Source: an uncultured Actinomycetes bacterium (GTDB lineage: Bacteria > Actinomycetota > Actinomycetes > Nanopelagicales > Nanopelagicaceae). Taken from it: a DNA stretch of 5,340 bases. Below the pieces are notes generated by a model. That model saw only the letters and a program-made list of their open reading frames with translations. It did no database searches and was not told the origin of the DNA. The DNA lies in assembly GCA_903820565.1 (NCBI GenBank), contig CAIJHZ010000017.1, positions 1-5,340 of the forward strand, written 5' to 3'. Shown in pieces: positions 1-5,340 of this stretch (position 1 is its first letter; each line of letters starts with the position of its first letter). Both the position numbers and the translations under genes were made by a program.

Positions 1-914
1 AGGCGAGCGTTCTGTCCATCCTTTCCGATGGCCAATGAAAGCTGGTAATCCGGAACTATCACCTTTGCACTTCGTGTTGAAAGATCGGTGATTTCAACTG
101 AACTGACCTTTGCAGGAGCAAGTGCAGCAGCAACAAACTCTGCTGGATCTTCAGACCAATCGACGATATCAATTTTTTCTCCGTGTAGTTCATCCATAAC
201 TGCGCGTGCGCGAGATCCCATGGGACCAATTAATGAACCTTTTGCACTAACTCCAGCGCGATGTGTTTTAACTGCAAGTTTTGTGCGGTGACCAGCTTCG
301 CGGGCTACTGCCATGATTTCCACAATACGATCATTAATTTCTGGAACTTCAAATGCAAATAGTTGTTTAACGAGGGCTGGGTGAGAACGTGACAACATAA
401 TTTCTGGTCCCTTTAGCCCCTGCTTTACTTCAACAACAAAACACTTAATCCGATCACCGTGGTTGTAGATCTCACCTGGCACTTGTTCCTGTGGTGGAAT
501 GCGGCCTTCGACGCGGCCAAGATTAACGTTAATCATCTTGGGATCGCGCCCCTGTTGGACAACTCCCGAAATAACATCACCGACTGATGCTGTGAACTCT
601 CCAACAATTTCAGCATCATTGGTTTCGCGCATCTTTAACTTAATGATCTGTCGAGCAGTAGATGTTGCAACACGAGAAAAGCCATCAGGTGAATCAACTT
701 CTTCGCTAATGCGGGTTCCATCTTCGCCAAAAATAGGAATCAGAATTGTTATCTCACCAGTCTCACGATCTAAATGTGCCCTGGCATGACGCTTAGCGGT
801 TTCTGTTTGGTTATATGCGCCAAGGACTGCCACTTCAATCGCATAAATCAGATCCTCAAGATGAATGTCTTTTTCGGTGGTTAGGGCAGCTAACGCCGAC
901 ATCTCTACATGCAT
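1..914 (-). CDS. nusA: Transcription termination/antitermination factor NusA, N-terminal 304 residues, partial
   Basis: NusA binds RNA polymerase and nascent RNA to control pausing, termination and antitermination. I translated this frame by hand: it is open from the ATG at 914 to the left edge, and the 3' end is outside. The N-terminal RNA-polymerase-binding domain spans about 1-108 (MHVEMSALAALTTEKDIHLE, then RHARAHLDRETGEITI). The S1 domain spans about 111-178 (VGDVISGVVQQGRDPKMI, GRVEGRIPPQEQ). KH1 has its GxxG loop in LIGPMGSR (229-234) and continues ELHGEKIDIVDWSEDPAEF. KH2 is entered with SLAIGKDGQNAR (293-304), where the window ends. The bases after residue 304 are CT, consistent with the leucine that usually follows. 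The start overlaps the rimP stop by one base. The family's downstream partners ylxR and infB would lie beyond position 1. Identity is certain; only the missing C-terminus cannot be assessed. Confidence 0.97.
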   Translation of the reverse strand, partial: MHVEMSALAALTTEKDIHLEDLIYAIEVAVLGAYNQTETAKRHARAHLDRETGEITILIPIFGEDGTRISEEVDSPDGFSRVATSTARQIIKLKMRETNDAEIVGEFTASVGDVISGVVQQGRDPKMINVNLGRVEGRIPPQEQVPGEIYNHGDRIKCFVVEVKQGLKGPEIMLSRSHPALVKQLFAFEVPEINDRIVEIMAVAREAGHRTKLAVKTHRAGVSAKGSLIGPMGSRARAVMDELHGEKIDIVDWSEDPAEFVAAALAPAKVSSVEITDLSTRSAKVIVPDYQLSLAIGKDGQNAR

Positions 915-1384
915 CAGATCTCATCCTTACGATTAAATTCGATCTCGACATTGGCTCGTTTTATATCTGCAAATGCAACTTCATGGGTCTTCATTCGGCC
1001 CTTAATGTTCTCAATTAAAATTGCTCTGACATCATCAAACTCAGTGAGACGACCAGAAACTTCAGTCTCATCGTTTAGTGTTGCTTTAACAATTCTGGTC
1101 AAATTCTTTGTCCAGTGGCGAGGCAAAGTTAAGGGACGCTCGATTCCTGGTGAAGTAACTTCTAGAGTAAAAGCCTCAGTTAGTAGGGGTGATTCATCAA
1201 GAATTGCTGAAATTTCACGGCTTACAACAGTGACTTCATCAAGACTTAGCGGGGCAACTCCATCGATCATGCAGGTAACGATGCGGTGATTACCAGGATT
1301 ACTTGTAAAGACATCTTCTAGAAAGAAGCCCGCGTTTTCTACAGCAGGTCGAATTGCATCGGCGATTGAATCTTTAAGGGCCAT
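914..1384 (-). CDS. rimP: Ribosome maturation factor RimP
   Basis: RimP is a small cytosolic protein that binds the 30S subunit and helps it mature. The product is 156 residues, normal for the family. The N-terminal alpha/beta domain contains LEDVF (22-26), an IVTCMIDG strand (35-42) and SLDEVTVVSREISAILDE (47-64). The signature LEVTSPGIERPLT lies at 74-86, followed by RHWTKNLTR (89-97), which leads into the C-terminal SH3-like barrel (about 90-150) with GRLTEFDD and the IENIKGR turn. The ATG at 1384 is preceded by a purine-rich stretch (AAAGAAGAGA, positions 1388-1397) that can act as a weak Shine-Dalgarno sequence. The TGA stop shares one base with the nusA start (TGATG), which indicates translational coupling. 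It is separated from the upstream transporter by 47 bases containing a candidate promoter, so it probably leads the conserved rimP-nusA operon. Nothing is broken or missing. Confidence 0.95.
   Translation of the reverse strand: MALKDSIADAIRPAVENAGFFLEDVFTSNPGNHRIVTCMIDGVAPLSLDEVTVVSREISAILDESPLLTEAFTLEVTSPGIERPLTLPRHWTKNLTRIVKATLNDETEVSGRLTEFDDVRAILIENIKGRMKTHEVAFADIKRANVEIEFNRKDEI
924..928 (-). promoter_or_regulatory. Ribosome-binding site of nusA inside the end of rimP
   Basis: The minus strand reads AAGGATGAGATCTGATG. The AAGGA core lies 9 bases before the ATG at 914-912, within the last codons of rimP. It supports this overlapping ATG over the later methionine codon at 902-900. It would allow nusA to be translated both independently and by restart after rimP. 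Confidence 0.6.
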
Positions 1385-1415
1385 GAATCTCTTCTTTCTA
1401 TTAAGTTGTACCGCA

Positions 1416-1445
1416 ATTCTAACTCGAATAATTAAAAGGTTGCAA
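1416..1445 (-). promoter_or_regulatory. Candidate sigma-A/sigma-70-type promoter for rimP-nusA
   Basis: On the minus strand there is a TTGCAA hexamer at 1440-1445 (4 of 6 to TTGACA) and a TAGAAT hexamer at 1416-1421 (5 of 6 to TATAAT, and fitting the actinobacterial TAnnnT pattern), separated by 18 bases. The -35 box overlaps the last codons of the transporter; the -10 box lies in the 47-base gap. Transcription would start near 1409, giving a leader of about 25 bases before the rimP ATG. It sits where an actinobacterial rimP-nusA-infB operon would be expected to have a promoter. The -35 match is only moderate and the region is AT-rich, so chance is possible. Confidence 0.4.
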
Positions 1446-2205
1446 TTCCTACCTTGACGATTAGCGCAATAGTGACCAGCAAAAAGACTTTTCGAACCAA
1501 TGTTGAGCCACCTTTAATCGCTAATCGAGCCCCAACGACGGCGCCAGAAATATTCGCAATTCCCATGATTATGCCAATCTGCCAAATAACCGCACCATGG
1601 AGCCCGAAAACCAAAATTGCGCCAACGTTGGTTGCGACATTTACAACCTTTGCTATTGCAGATGCGGTTATAAATGCATACCCCAAGGAGGCAACTAGAA
1701 TCAAAATTAAGAAAGATCCGGTTCCGGGCCCAAGAATTCCATCGTAAAAACCAATTACCGCCCCCGCAAAGGCAGCAATCTGAACTCTGCGGCGTGGTTG
1801 ATGGCGAAGATTTTCAAACTTTCCTAAATCTGGTTTAAACCATGTATAAATCGCGACAGCTATAAGTAATACTAAAACCATCGGCCGCATACTGCTGGTT
1901 GGGATCTTTGAAGCAAGCACAGCTCCCCCAGCCGATCCTAGAAATGCCGGCAGGCCCATTGCAATCAAAACTTTTGGGTCAGGCTTAATCTGTTTTCTGT
2001 ATAAAGCAGCAGCTGTTGTTGTTCCAAATATCGATGACAACTTATTGGTGCCTAGTACTTCGGCGGTATCAGAATTAGGTAAACCAATTAATAGGGCCGG
2101 GAGCTGAATTAAGCCACCCCCACCTGCAATTGAATCTATAAAACCAGCAAAGAAAGATGCTGCAAGAAGGAAAAGTGCTGTTGCAATCGTTAGATCGTGA
2201 AACAC
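1432..2205 (-). CDS. TauE/SafE (TSUP, COG0730) family membrane transporter
   Basis: This is a 257-residue, very hydrophobic inner-membrane protein with about 7-8 predicted helices (roughly 7-26, 78-98, 107-122, 142-170, 176-200, 204-228, 238-257). Two related family motifs are visible: AGFIDSIAGGGGLIQLPALL near residues 20-39, and GFYDGILGPGTGSFL at 152-166 followed by the ITASAIAKVVNVATN helix. Their resemblance reflects the internal duplication known in the family. The length fits YfcA-like members. Characterised TSUP proteins move organosulfur or sulfur oxyanion compounds such as sulfite, sulfoacetate and taurine products, but the substrate cannot be read from sequence. The start is a GTG just 2 bases after the proS stop, with no good Shine-Dalgarno sequence, so translation probably depends on ribosomes finishing proS. 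No later in-frame methionine would keep the first motif. A transporter is an unexpected neighbour among these translation genes. Confidence 0.9.
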   Translation of the reverse strand: MFHDLTIATALFLLAASFFAGFIDSIAGGGGLIQLPALLIGLPNSDTAEVLGTNKLSSIFGTTTAAALYRKQIKPDPKVLIAMGLPAFLGSAGGAVLASKIPTSSMRPMVLVLLIAVAIYTWFKPDLGKFENLRHQPRRRVQIAAFAGAVIGFYDGILGPGTGSFLILILVASLGYAFITASAIAKVVNVATNVGAILVFGLHGAVIWQIGIIMGIANISGAVVGARLAIKGGSTLVRKVFLLVTIALIVKVGIATF

Positions 2206-2207
2206 AA

Positions 2208-3932
2208 TTACTTAAGCAGTTCTGCGATCGTAGTTACCGCGCTAGCAAGTGCAACGTCCTGCTTATCGCCAGTCTTACGAACACGAACTTCGACATTGCC
2301 ATCGGCCAAAGCTTTACCAACAACAACGATAATTGGGTTACCAATTAGCTCGGCATCTTTAAACTTCACACCTGGGCTTGCATCGCGACGGTCATCTAAC
2401 ATGACTGAAATTCCATGAGTCTCAAGATCTGTTCCAAGCTTTAACGCAGTTTCAAATAGCAGATCGTCTTTACCCGCAGCAACAATGTGTACCTTTGCTG
2501 GGGCTAATTCGGCGGGCCAGTTAAGGCCGATTTCGTCATGAGTTTGTTCTGCGATTGCAGCAACTGCGCGTGTTACTCCGATTCCATAGGAACCCATGGT
2601 CACAATTTGCGATTTTCCATTGTGATCAAGCACTGTCAGATTAAGGGCTTCTGCATATTTGCGTCCAAGTTGGAAGATATGACCAATCTCGATTGCGCGA
2701 TCAATAACAATTGGAGTTGCACACTCTGGACATGCATCTCCTGCGCGCACTTCGGCAGCTTCTACATATGCATCGGGAGTGAAGTCGCGGCCATTGACAA
2801 CATTTCGTGCATGGCGATCCTTTTTATTTGCACCTGTTACCCATGAAGTTCCGGGAGCTACTCGCGGATCTGCATAAACAGTTATTCCAGATTTCTTTGC
2901 ATCCTGAGGACCTATGTAACCCTTAACTAGTCCCGGAAACTTTGCAAAATCTGCATCTTCAAAAACACGGAGTTCATGAATTCCACCAAGGTTTTCTTGG
3001 AAACGTTTTAGATCTACTTCGCGATCACCTGGTACCAAAACGCATACCGCTTTGTTATCTGCCATCAGCATTACATTTTTCAATGTGCTAGCGCCGGTAA
3101 ATCCCCCACCAAACTTTGCATTGAGCAACTCAACTAGCGAATCAATAGTTGGCGTATTAGGTGAATCAAAATCTTCGAGAGCTGATGTTTGTGAAAAGTC
3201 TTCGGCATCTACCTTTGTAACCATCGCTTCAACATTTGCTGCAAATCCACATTTAGGGCATAAAACATAAGTATCTTCTCCGGTTGAGCAAGGAGCTAAG
3301 AACTCTTCGGACTTTGATCCACCCATTGCGCCAGATACAGCTTTAACGATGTTGTACTTCATTCCAAGACGATCAAATGTTTTTACATATGCCTGACGAT
3401 GGTTTTGGTATGACACTTCAAGACCAGCATCATCTATATCAAATGAGTACGAATCCTTCATGACAAATTCGCGACCGCGGATGATTCCGCTGCGAGGGCG
3501 TGCTTCATCGCGGAACTTTGTTTGAATCTGATAAATACTTAGTGGCAAATCTTTATACGATGAGTACTCCCCTTTAACCATCAAGGTAAACATCTCTTCG
3601 TGTGTAGGGCCTAGTAGGTAATCTCCACCTTTGCGATCCTGCAAACGAAATAGGGATGGGCCGTACTCTTCCCAGCGATTAGTGGTTTCGTATGCTTCAC
3701 GCGGAAGTAATGCTGGAAAATTAACCTCTTGAAAACCCGCGTTATCCATCTCTTCACGTATAACCCGTTCAACGTTTCGAAGTGTGATAACTCCAAGTGG
3801 AAGCCATGAATAAATGCCTGCCGCAATTCTGCGGACATAGCCAGCGCGAACTAATAGCTTATGGCTTGCAACTTCAGCATCTGCAGGGTCGTCGCGAAGA
3901 GTACGCAAAAATAGCGTAGACATTTTCAACAT
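2208..3932 (-). CDS. proS: Prolyl-tRNA synthetase, long bacterial type with INS editing domain
   Basis: ProS is a cytosolic class II aminoacyl-tRNA synthetase that charges tRNA(Pro) with proline and hydrolyses mischarged Ala-tRNA(Pro). From ATG 3932 it has 574 residues, the usual length of the bacterial type. Visible blocks in order: class II motif 1 region around residues 25-75 (RAGYVRRIAAGIYSWLPLG); GPTHEE at 108-113; motif 2 with RDEARPR at 141-147; an inserted editing (INS) domain at about 220-405; HIFQLG around 418-423; motif 3 GIGVTR at 450-455; and an anticodon-binding domain at about 475-574 (LDDRRDASPGVKFKDAELIG). In the INS domain, K285 (STLKNVMLM) and H374 (GANKKDRH) align by eye with conserved editing residues of E. 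coli ProRS, so editing is probably intact. Two CxxC pairs (C225/C228 and C401/C404) flank the INS domain. The frame continues two codons upstream to a TTG at 3938, rejected on ribosome-site spacing. The TAA stop is 2 bases before the next gene. Confidence 0.97.
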   Translation of the reverse strand: MLKMSTLFLRTLRDDPADAEVASHKLLVRAGYVRRIAAGIYSWLPLGVITLRNVERVIREEMDNAGFQEVNFPALLPREAYETTNRWEEYGPSLFRLQDRKGGDYLLGPTHEEMFTLMVKGEYSSYKDLPLSIYQIQTKFRDEARPRSGIIRGREFVMKDSYSFDIDDAGLEVSYQNHRQAYVKTFDRLGMKYNIVKAVSGAMGGSKSEEFLAPCSTGEDTYVLCPKCGFAANVEAMVTKVDAEDFSQTSALEDFDSPNTPTIDSLVELLNAKFGGGFTGASTLKNVMLMADNKAVCVLVPGDREVDLKRFQENLGGIHELRVFEDADFAKFPGLVKGYIGPQDAKKSGITVYADPRVAPGTSWVTGANKKDRHARNVVNGRDFTPDAYVEAAEVRAGDACPECATPIVIDRAIEIGHIFQLGRKYAEALNLTVLDHNGKSQIVTMGSYGIGVTRAVAAIAEQTHDEIGLNWPAELAPAKVHIVAAGKDDLLFETALKLGTDLETHGISVMLDDRRDASPGVKFKDAELIGNPIIVVVGKALADGNVEVRVRKTGDKQDVALASAVTTIAELLK

Positions 3933-3939
3933 GGGCAAA

Positions 3940-3943
3940 CCTT
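3940..3943 (-). promoter_or_regulatory. Ribosome-binding site that fixes the proS start
   Basis: On the minus strand the sequence reads TAAGGTTTGCCCATG. The AAGG core overlaps the ispG stop codon and sits 7 bases before the ATG at 3932, which is ideal spacing. For the upstream TTG at 3938 the same core would be only 1 base away, too close to work. This supports ATG 3932 as the proS start and suggests translational coupling to ispG. Confidence 0.65.
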
Positions 3944-5093
3944 ATCGAACATCAACTGAAGGTTGCCCTGAAGCAACTCCGGCGGCTTCCATTTCTTCTG
4001 CTAAACGCATCGCTTCTTCGATAAGAGTTTCCACAATTTGCGCTTCTGGAACAGTTTTAATGACCTGACCCTTTACAAATATCTGACCTTTACCGTTTCC
4101 AGATGCGACGCCAAGATCTGCTTCACGAGCTTCGCCTGGACCATTAACGACACAGCCCATAACCGCAACACGCAAAGGAACAGTCATTCCTTCTAAACCA
4201 GCCTGAACTTTTTCAGCCAATGTGTAGACATCAACTTGTGCGCGACCACATGAAGGGCATGAAACGATTTCAAGTTTGCGCTGACGAAGATTCAGAGATT
4301 CAAGGATTGAAATTCCAACTTTTACTTCTTCCACAGGAGGCGCAGATAAAGAAACTCGGATCGTGTCGCCAATGCCTTCAGCTAGCAAAATTCCAAAAGC
4401 GGTTGCAGATTTAATTGTGCCTTGAAAAATTGGGCCTGCCTCAGTCACACCTAGGTGTAATGGGTAATCACATTTAGCAGCAAGAATTCGATATGCGTTA
4501 ACCATTGTTACTGGATCATGATGTTTTACAGAAATTTTAATATCCGAGAAACCATGTTCTTCAAATAATGATGCTTCCCACAAAGCGGATTCAGCCAAAG
4601 CTTCAGGTGTTGCTTTCCCGTACTTTGCAAGCAAACGTGGATCTAATGAACCTGCATTGACACCGATACGAATTGGAATGCCGGCATCTCCCGCAGCCTT
4701 TGCAACTTCTTTAACCTTGTCATCAAATTGTTTAATATTTCCAGGGTTAACACGTACTGCAGCGCAACCCGCATCAATAGCGGCAAAGATGTATTTAGGT
4801 TGAAAGTGAATATCTGCGATTACTGGAATCTGAGATTTTTTAGCAATCTGAGCCAGTGCATCAGCATCATCTTGACTCGGCACAGCAACCCGAACAATTT
4901 GGCAACCAGATGCTGTTAGCTCTGCAATCTGCTGCAACGTTGCATTCACATCAGCTGTAAGAGTTGTACACATCGATTGAACTGAAACCGGAGAATCGCT
5001 ACCAACACCAACTGAACCAACTTTGAGCTGACGAGTCTTGCGACGAGGGTGCAGCGTTGGAGGTGGTGCGCTTGGAATTCCGAGATCAACCAT
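3942..5093 (-). CDS. ispG: 4-hydroxy-3-methylbut-2-enyl-diphosphate synthase (HMBPP synthase, GcpE)
   Basis: IspG is a cytosolic iron-sulfur enzyme of the MEP isoprenoid pathway. It converts 2-C-methyl-D-erythritol 2,4-cyclodiphosphate to HMBPP using a reduced electron donor. From the ATG at 5093 the product is 383 residues, normal for the family. The N-terminal TIM-barrel domain includes SVQSM, SGCQIVRVAVPSQDDADAL, VIADIHF and VRVNPGN. The C-terminal domain carries the [4Fe-4S] ligands: C279 and C282 in SCPSCGR, C314 in GCVVNGPGE, and E321 as the non-cysteine ligand. Their spacing (3, 32, 7) matches the E. coli enzyme. No catalytic motif is missing. The frame also opens at a GTG at 5108, five codons upstream. 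I prefer ATG because MVDLGIP matches how actinobacterial homologues begin, but neither start has a strong Shine-Dalgarno sequence. The TAA stop overlaps the proS ribosome-binding site, so the two genes are very probably co-transcribed. Confidence 0.96.
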   Translation of the reverse strand: MVDLGIPSAPPPTLHPRRKTRQLKVGSVGVGSDSPVSVQSMCTTLTADVNATLQQIAELTASGCQIVRVAVPSQDDADALAQIAKKSQIPVIADIHFQPKYIFAAIDAGCAAVRVNPGNIKQFDDKVKEVAKAAGDAGIPIRIGVNAGSLDPRLLAKYGKATPEALAESALWEASLFEEHGFSDIKISVKHHDPVTMVNAYRILAAKCDYPLHLGVTEAGPIFQGTIKSATAFGILLAEGIGDTIRVSLSAPPVEEVKVGISILESLNLRQRKLEIVSCPSCGRAQVDVYTLAEKVQAGLEGMTVPLRVAVMGCVVNGPGEAREADLGVASGNGKGQIFVKGQVIKTVPEAQIVETLIEEAMRLAEEMEAAGVASGQPSVDVR

Positions 5094-5130
5094 GGCTTTA
5101 TTCTGCACTACTCAGGCAAAAACCGCCGAA

Positions 5131-5340
5131 TCAGAGGTTGAGGGTCACAGGATTAATGACATCAGCAACCAACAAAAGTAATGTCAAGCAGGCAAGAACG
5201 ACAAAAACCACCATTGTTATTGGAGTTAGCACGGTCACATCAATTGGGGCTGGTCGTGGACGGCCGCGCAAACGAGCAAAGAAGGCACGGATCTCATCAG
5301 CAATTGCAACCGCCATGTGTCCACCATCTAGTGGAAGTAT
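5131..5340 (-). CDS. rseP: Site-2 intramembrane zinc metalloprotease (RseP/Rip1 family), C-terminal end, partial
   Basis: This is the C-terminal 69 residues of a gene whose 5' part lies beyond the right edge; the frame is open to position 5340. It begins ILPLDGGHMAVAIADEIRA. The LDGGH block is the conserved C-terminal motif of site-2 proteases, whose aspartate is the third zinc ligand (the HExxH helix is outside the window). A short basic stretch follows (RLRGRPRPAP), then a hydrophobic segment (VVFVVLACLTLLLLVADVI), which is the last transmembrane helix. In the family, these proteases cut transmembrane substrates such as anti-sigma factors within the membrane. The protein ends in NPVTLNL and a TGA stop. 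The methionine at 5316 is internal, because the motif starts upstream of it. ispG follows 37 bases downstream (22 if its GTG start is used). Lying just upstream of ispG is typical of actinobacteria, where dxr usually precedes it. The family call is firm; the substrate cannot be told from this fragment. Confidence 0.9.
   Translation of the reverse strand: MLPLDGGHMAVAIADEIRAFFARLRGRPRPAPIDVTVLTPITMVVFVVLACLTLLLLVADVINPVTLNL

Noticed and set aside
521..534. Perfect 14-base palindrome GATTAACGTTAATC, a possible operator.
   Set aside because: It lies deep inside the nusA S1 domain and encodes the conserved MINVNLG stretch, so coding constraint plus chance explains it; there is no loop or second copy.
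909..1289. A 126-codon plus-strand open frame antisense to rimP.
   Set aside because: It is the reverse-strand shadow of rimP; low-complexity Ser/Thr/Val-rich translation with no family features or ribosome site.
1454..1747. A 97-codon plus-strand open frame antisense to the transporter.
   Set aside because: Mirror of the hydrophobic coding sequence of the TSUP gene, with no independent support.
3611..3838. A 75-codon minus-strand open frame inside proS.
   Set aside because: It lies wholly within the conserved catalytic region of proS in another frame and shows no recognisable domain.
5115..5127. Small hairpin GGC-loop-GCC with a T run in the gap between rseP and ispG, considered as a terminator.
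   Set aside because: The stem is only 3 base pairs and the T run is in the loop, not after the stem; the next gene is on the same strand and close by.
5182..5187. Perfect TTGACA hexamer on the minus strand upstream of ispG, a possible -35 box.
   Set aside because: It falls in the last membrane helix of the protease, and 16-18 bases downstream there is no reasonable -10 box; the best AT-rich match (ATTAAT) is 24 bases away.
5131..5316. Treating the right-edge gene as a complete 61-residue membrane protein starting at 5316.
   Set aside because: The frame remains open to the window edge and the LDGGH site-2 protease motif begins before that methionine, so it is the tail of a larger protein.

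Overview
The window is a dense, one-directional block of bacterial housekeeping genes, all on the minus strand, so it is transcribed from right to left. In transcription order it holds: the last 69 codons of a site-2 (RseP/Rip1-type) membrane protease; ispG (MEP isoprenoid pathway); proS (prolyl-tRNA synthetase with an editing domain); a TauE/SafE (TSUP) family membrane transporter; rimP (30S ribosome maturation); and the first 304 codons of nusA (transcription elongation and antitermination). Both edge genes run off the window.

The proteins look actinobacterial. NusA begins in the actinobacterial style (MHVEMSAL...EKDI), IspG carries an HPRRKTRQLKVG N-terminal block, and ProS opens MLKMSTLFLRTLRDDPADAE. 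The order rseP-ispG-...-proS-...-rimP-nusA also follows the actinobacterial chromosome; in Mycobacterium the same genes are in the same order but more spread out. Unlike most actinobacteria, the DNA is only moderately GC: rows counted by eye range from about 30% to 52%, mostly in the 40s. By my placement about 98% of bases are coding. Low GC, compaction and actinobacterial proteins together suggest a streamlined aquatic actinobacterium, for example the freshwater acI / Nanopelagicales group. That placement is inference.

Layout by region: 5131-5340 rseP 3' end; 5094-5130 short gap; 3942-5093 ispG; 9-base gap; 2208-3932 proS; 2-base gap; 1432-2205 TSUP transporter; 1385-1431 gap, the longest in the window, with a candidate promoter; 914-1384 rimP; 1-914 nusA, overlapping rimP by one base. 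No non-coding stretch exceeds 50 bases. I see no tRNA, rRNA, CRISPR array, insertion sequence or clear intrinsic terminator.

Functionally, rseP, ispG and proS appear to be co-transcribed from a promoter outside the window, with the TSUP gene added at the end of that group. rimP-nusA then looks like the start of the conserved ribosome/transcription-factor operon, which usually continues to ylxR and infB beyond position 1. I did not find a convincing new biological system here. The points most worth a second look are the transporter inserted between proS and rimP, the candidate promoter at 1416-1445, the start-codon corrections for proS and ispG, and the paired cysteines flanking the ProS editing domain.
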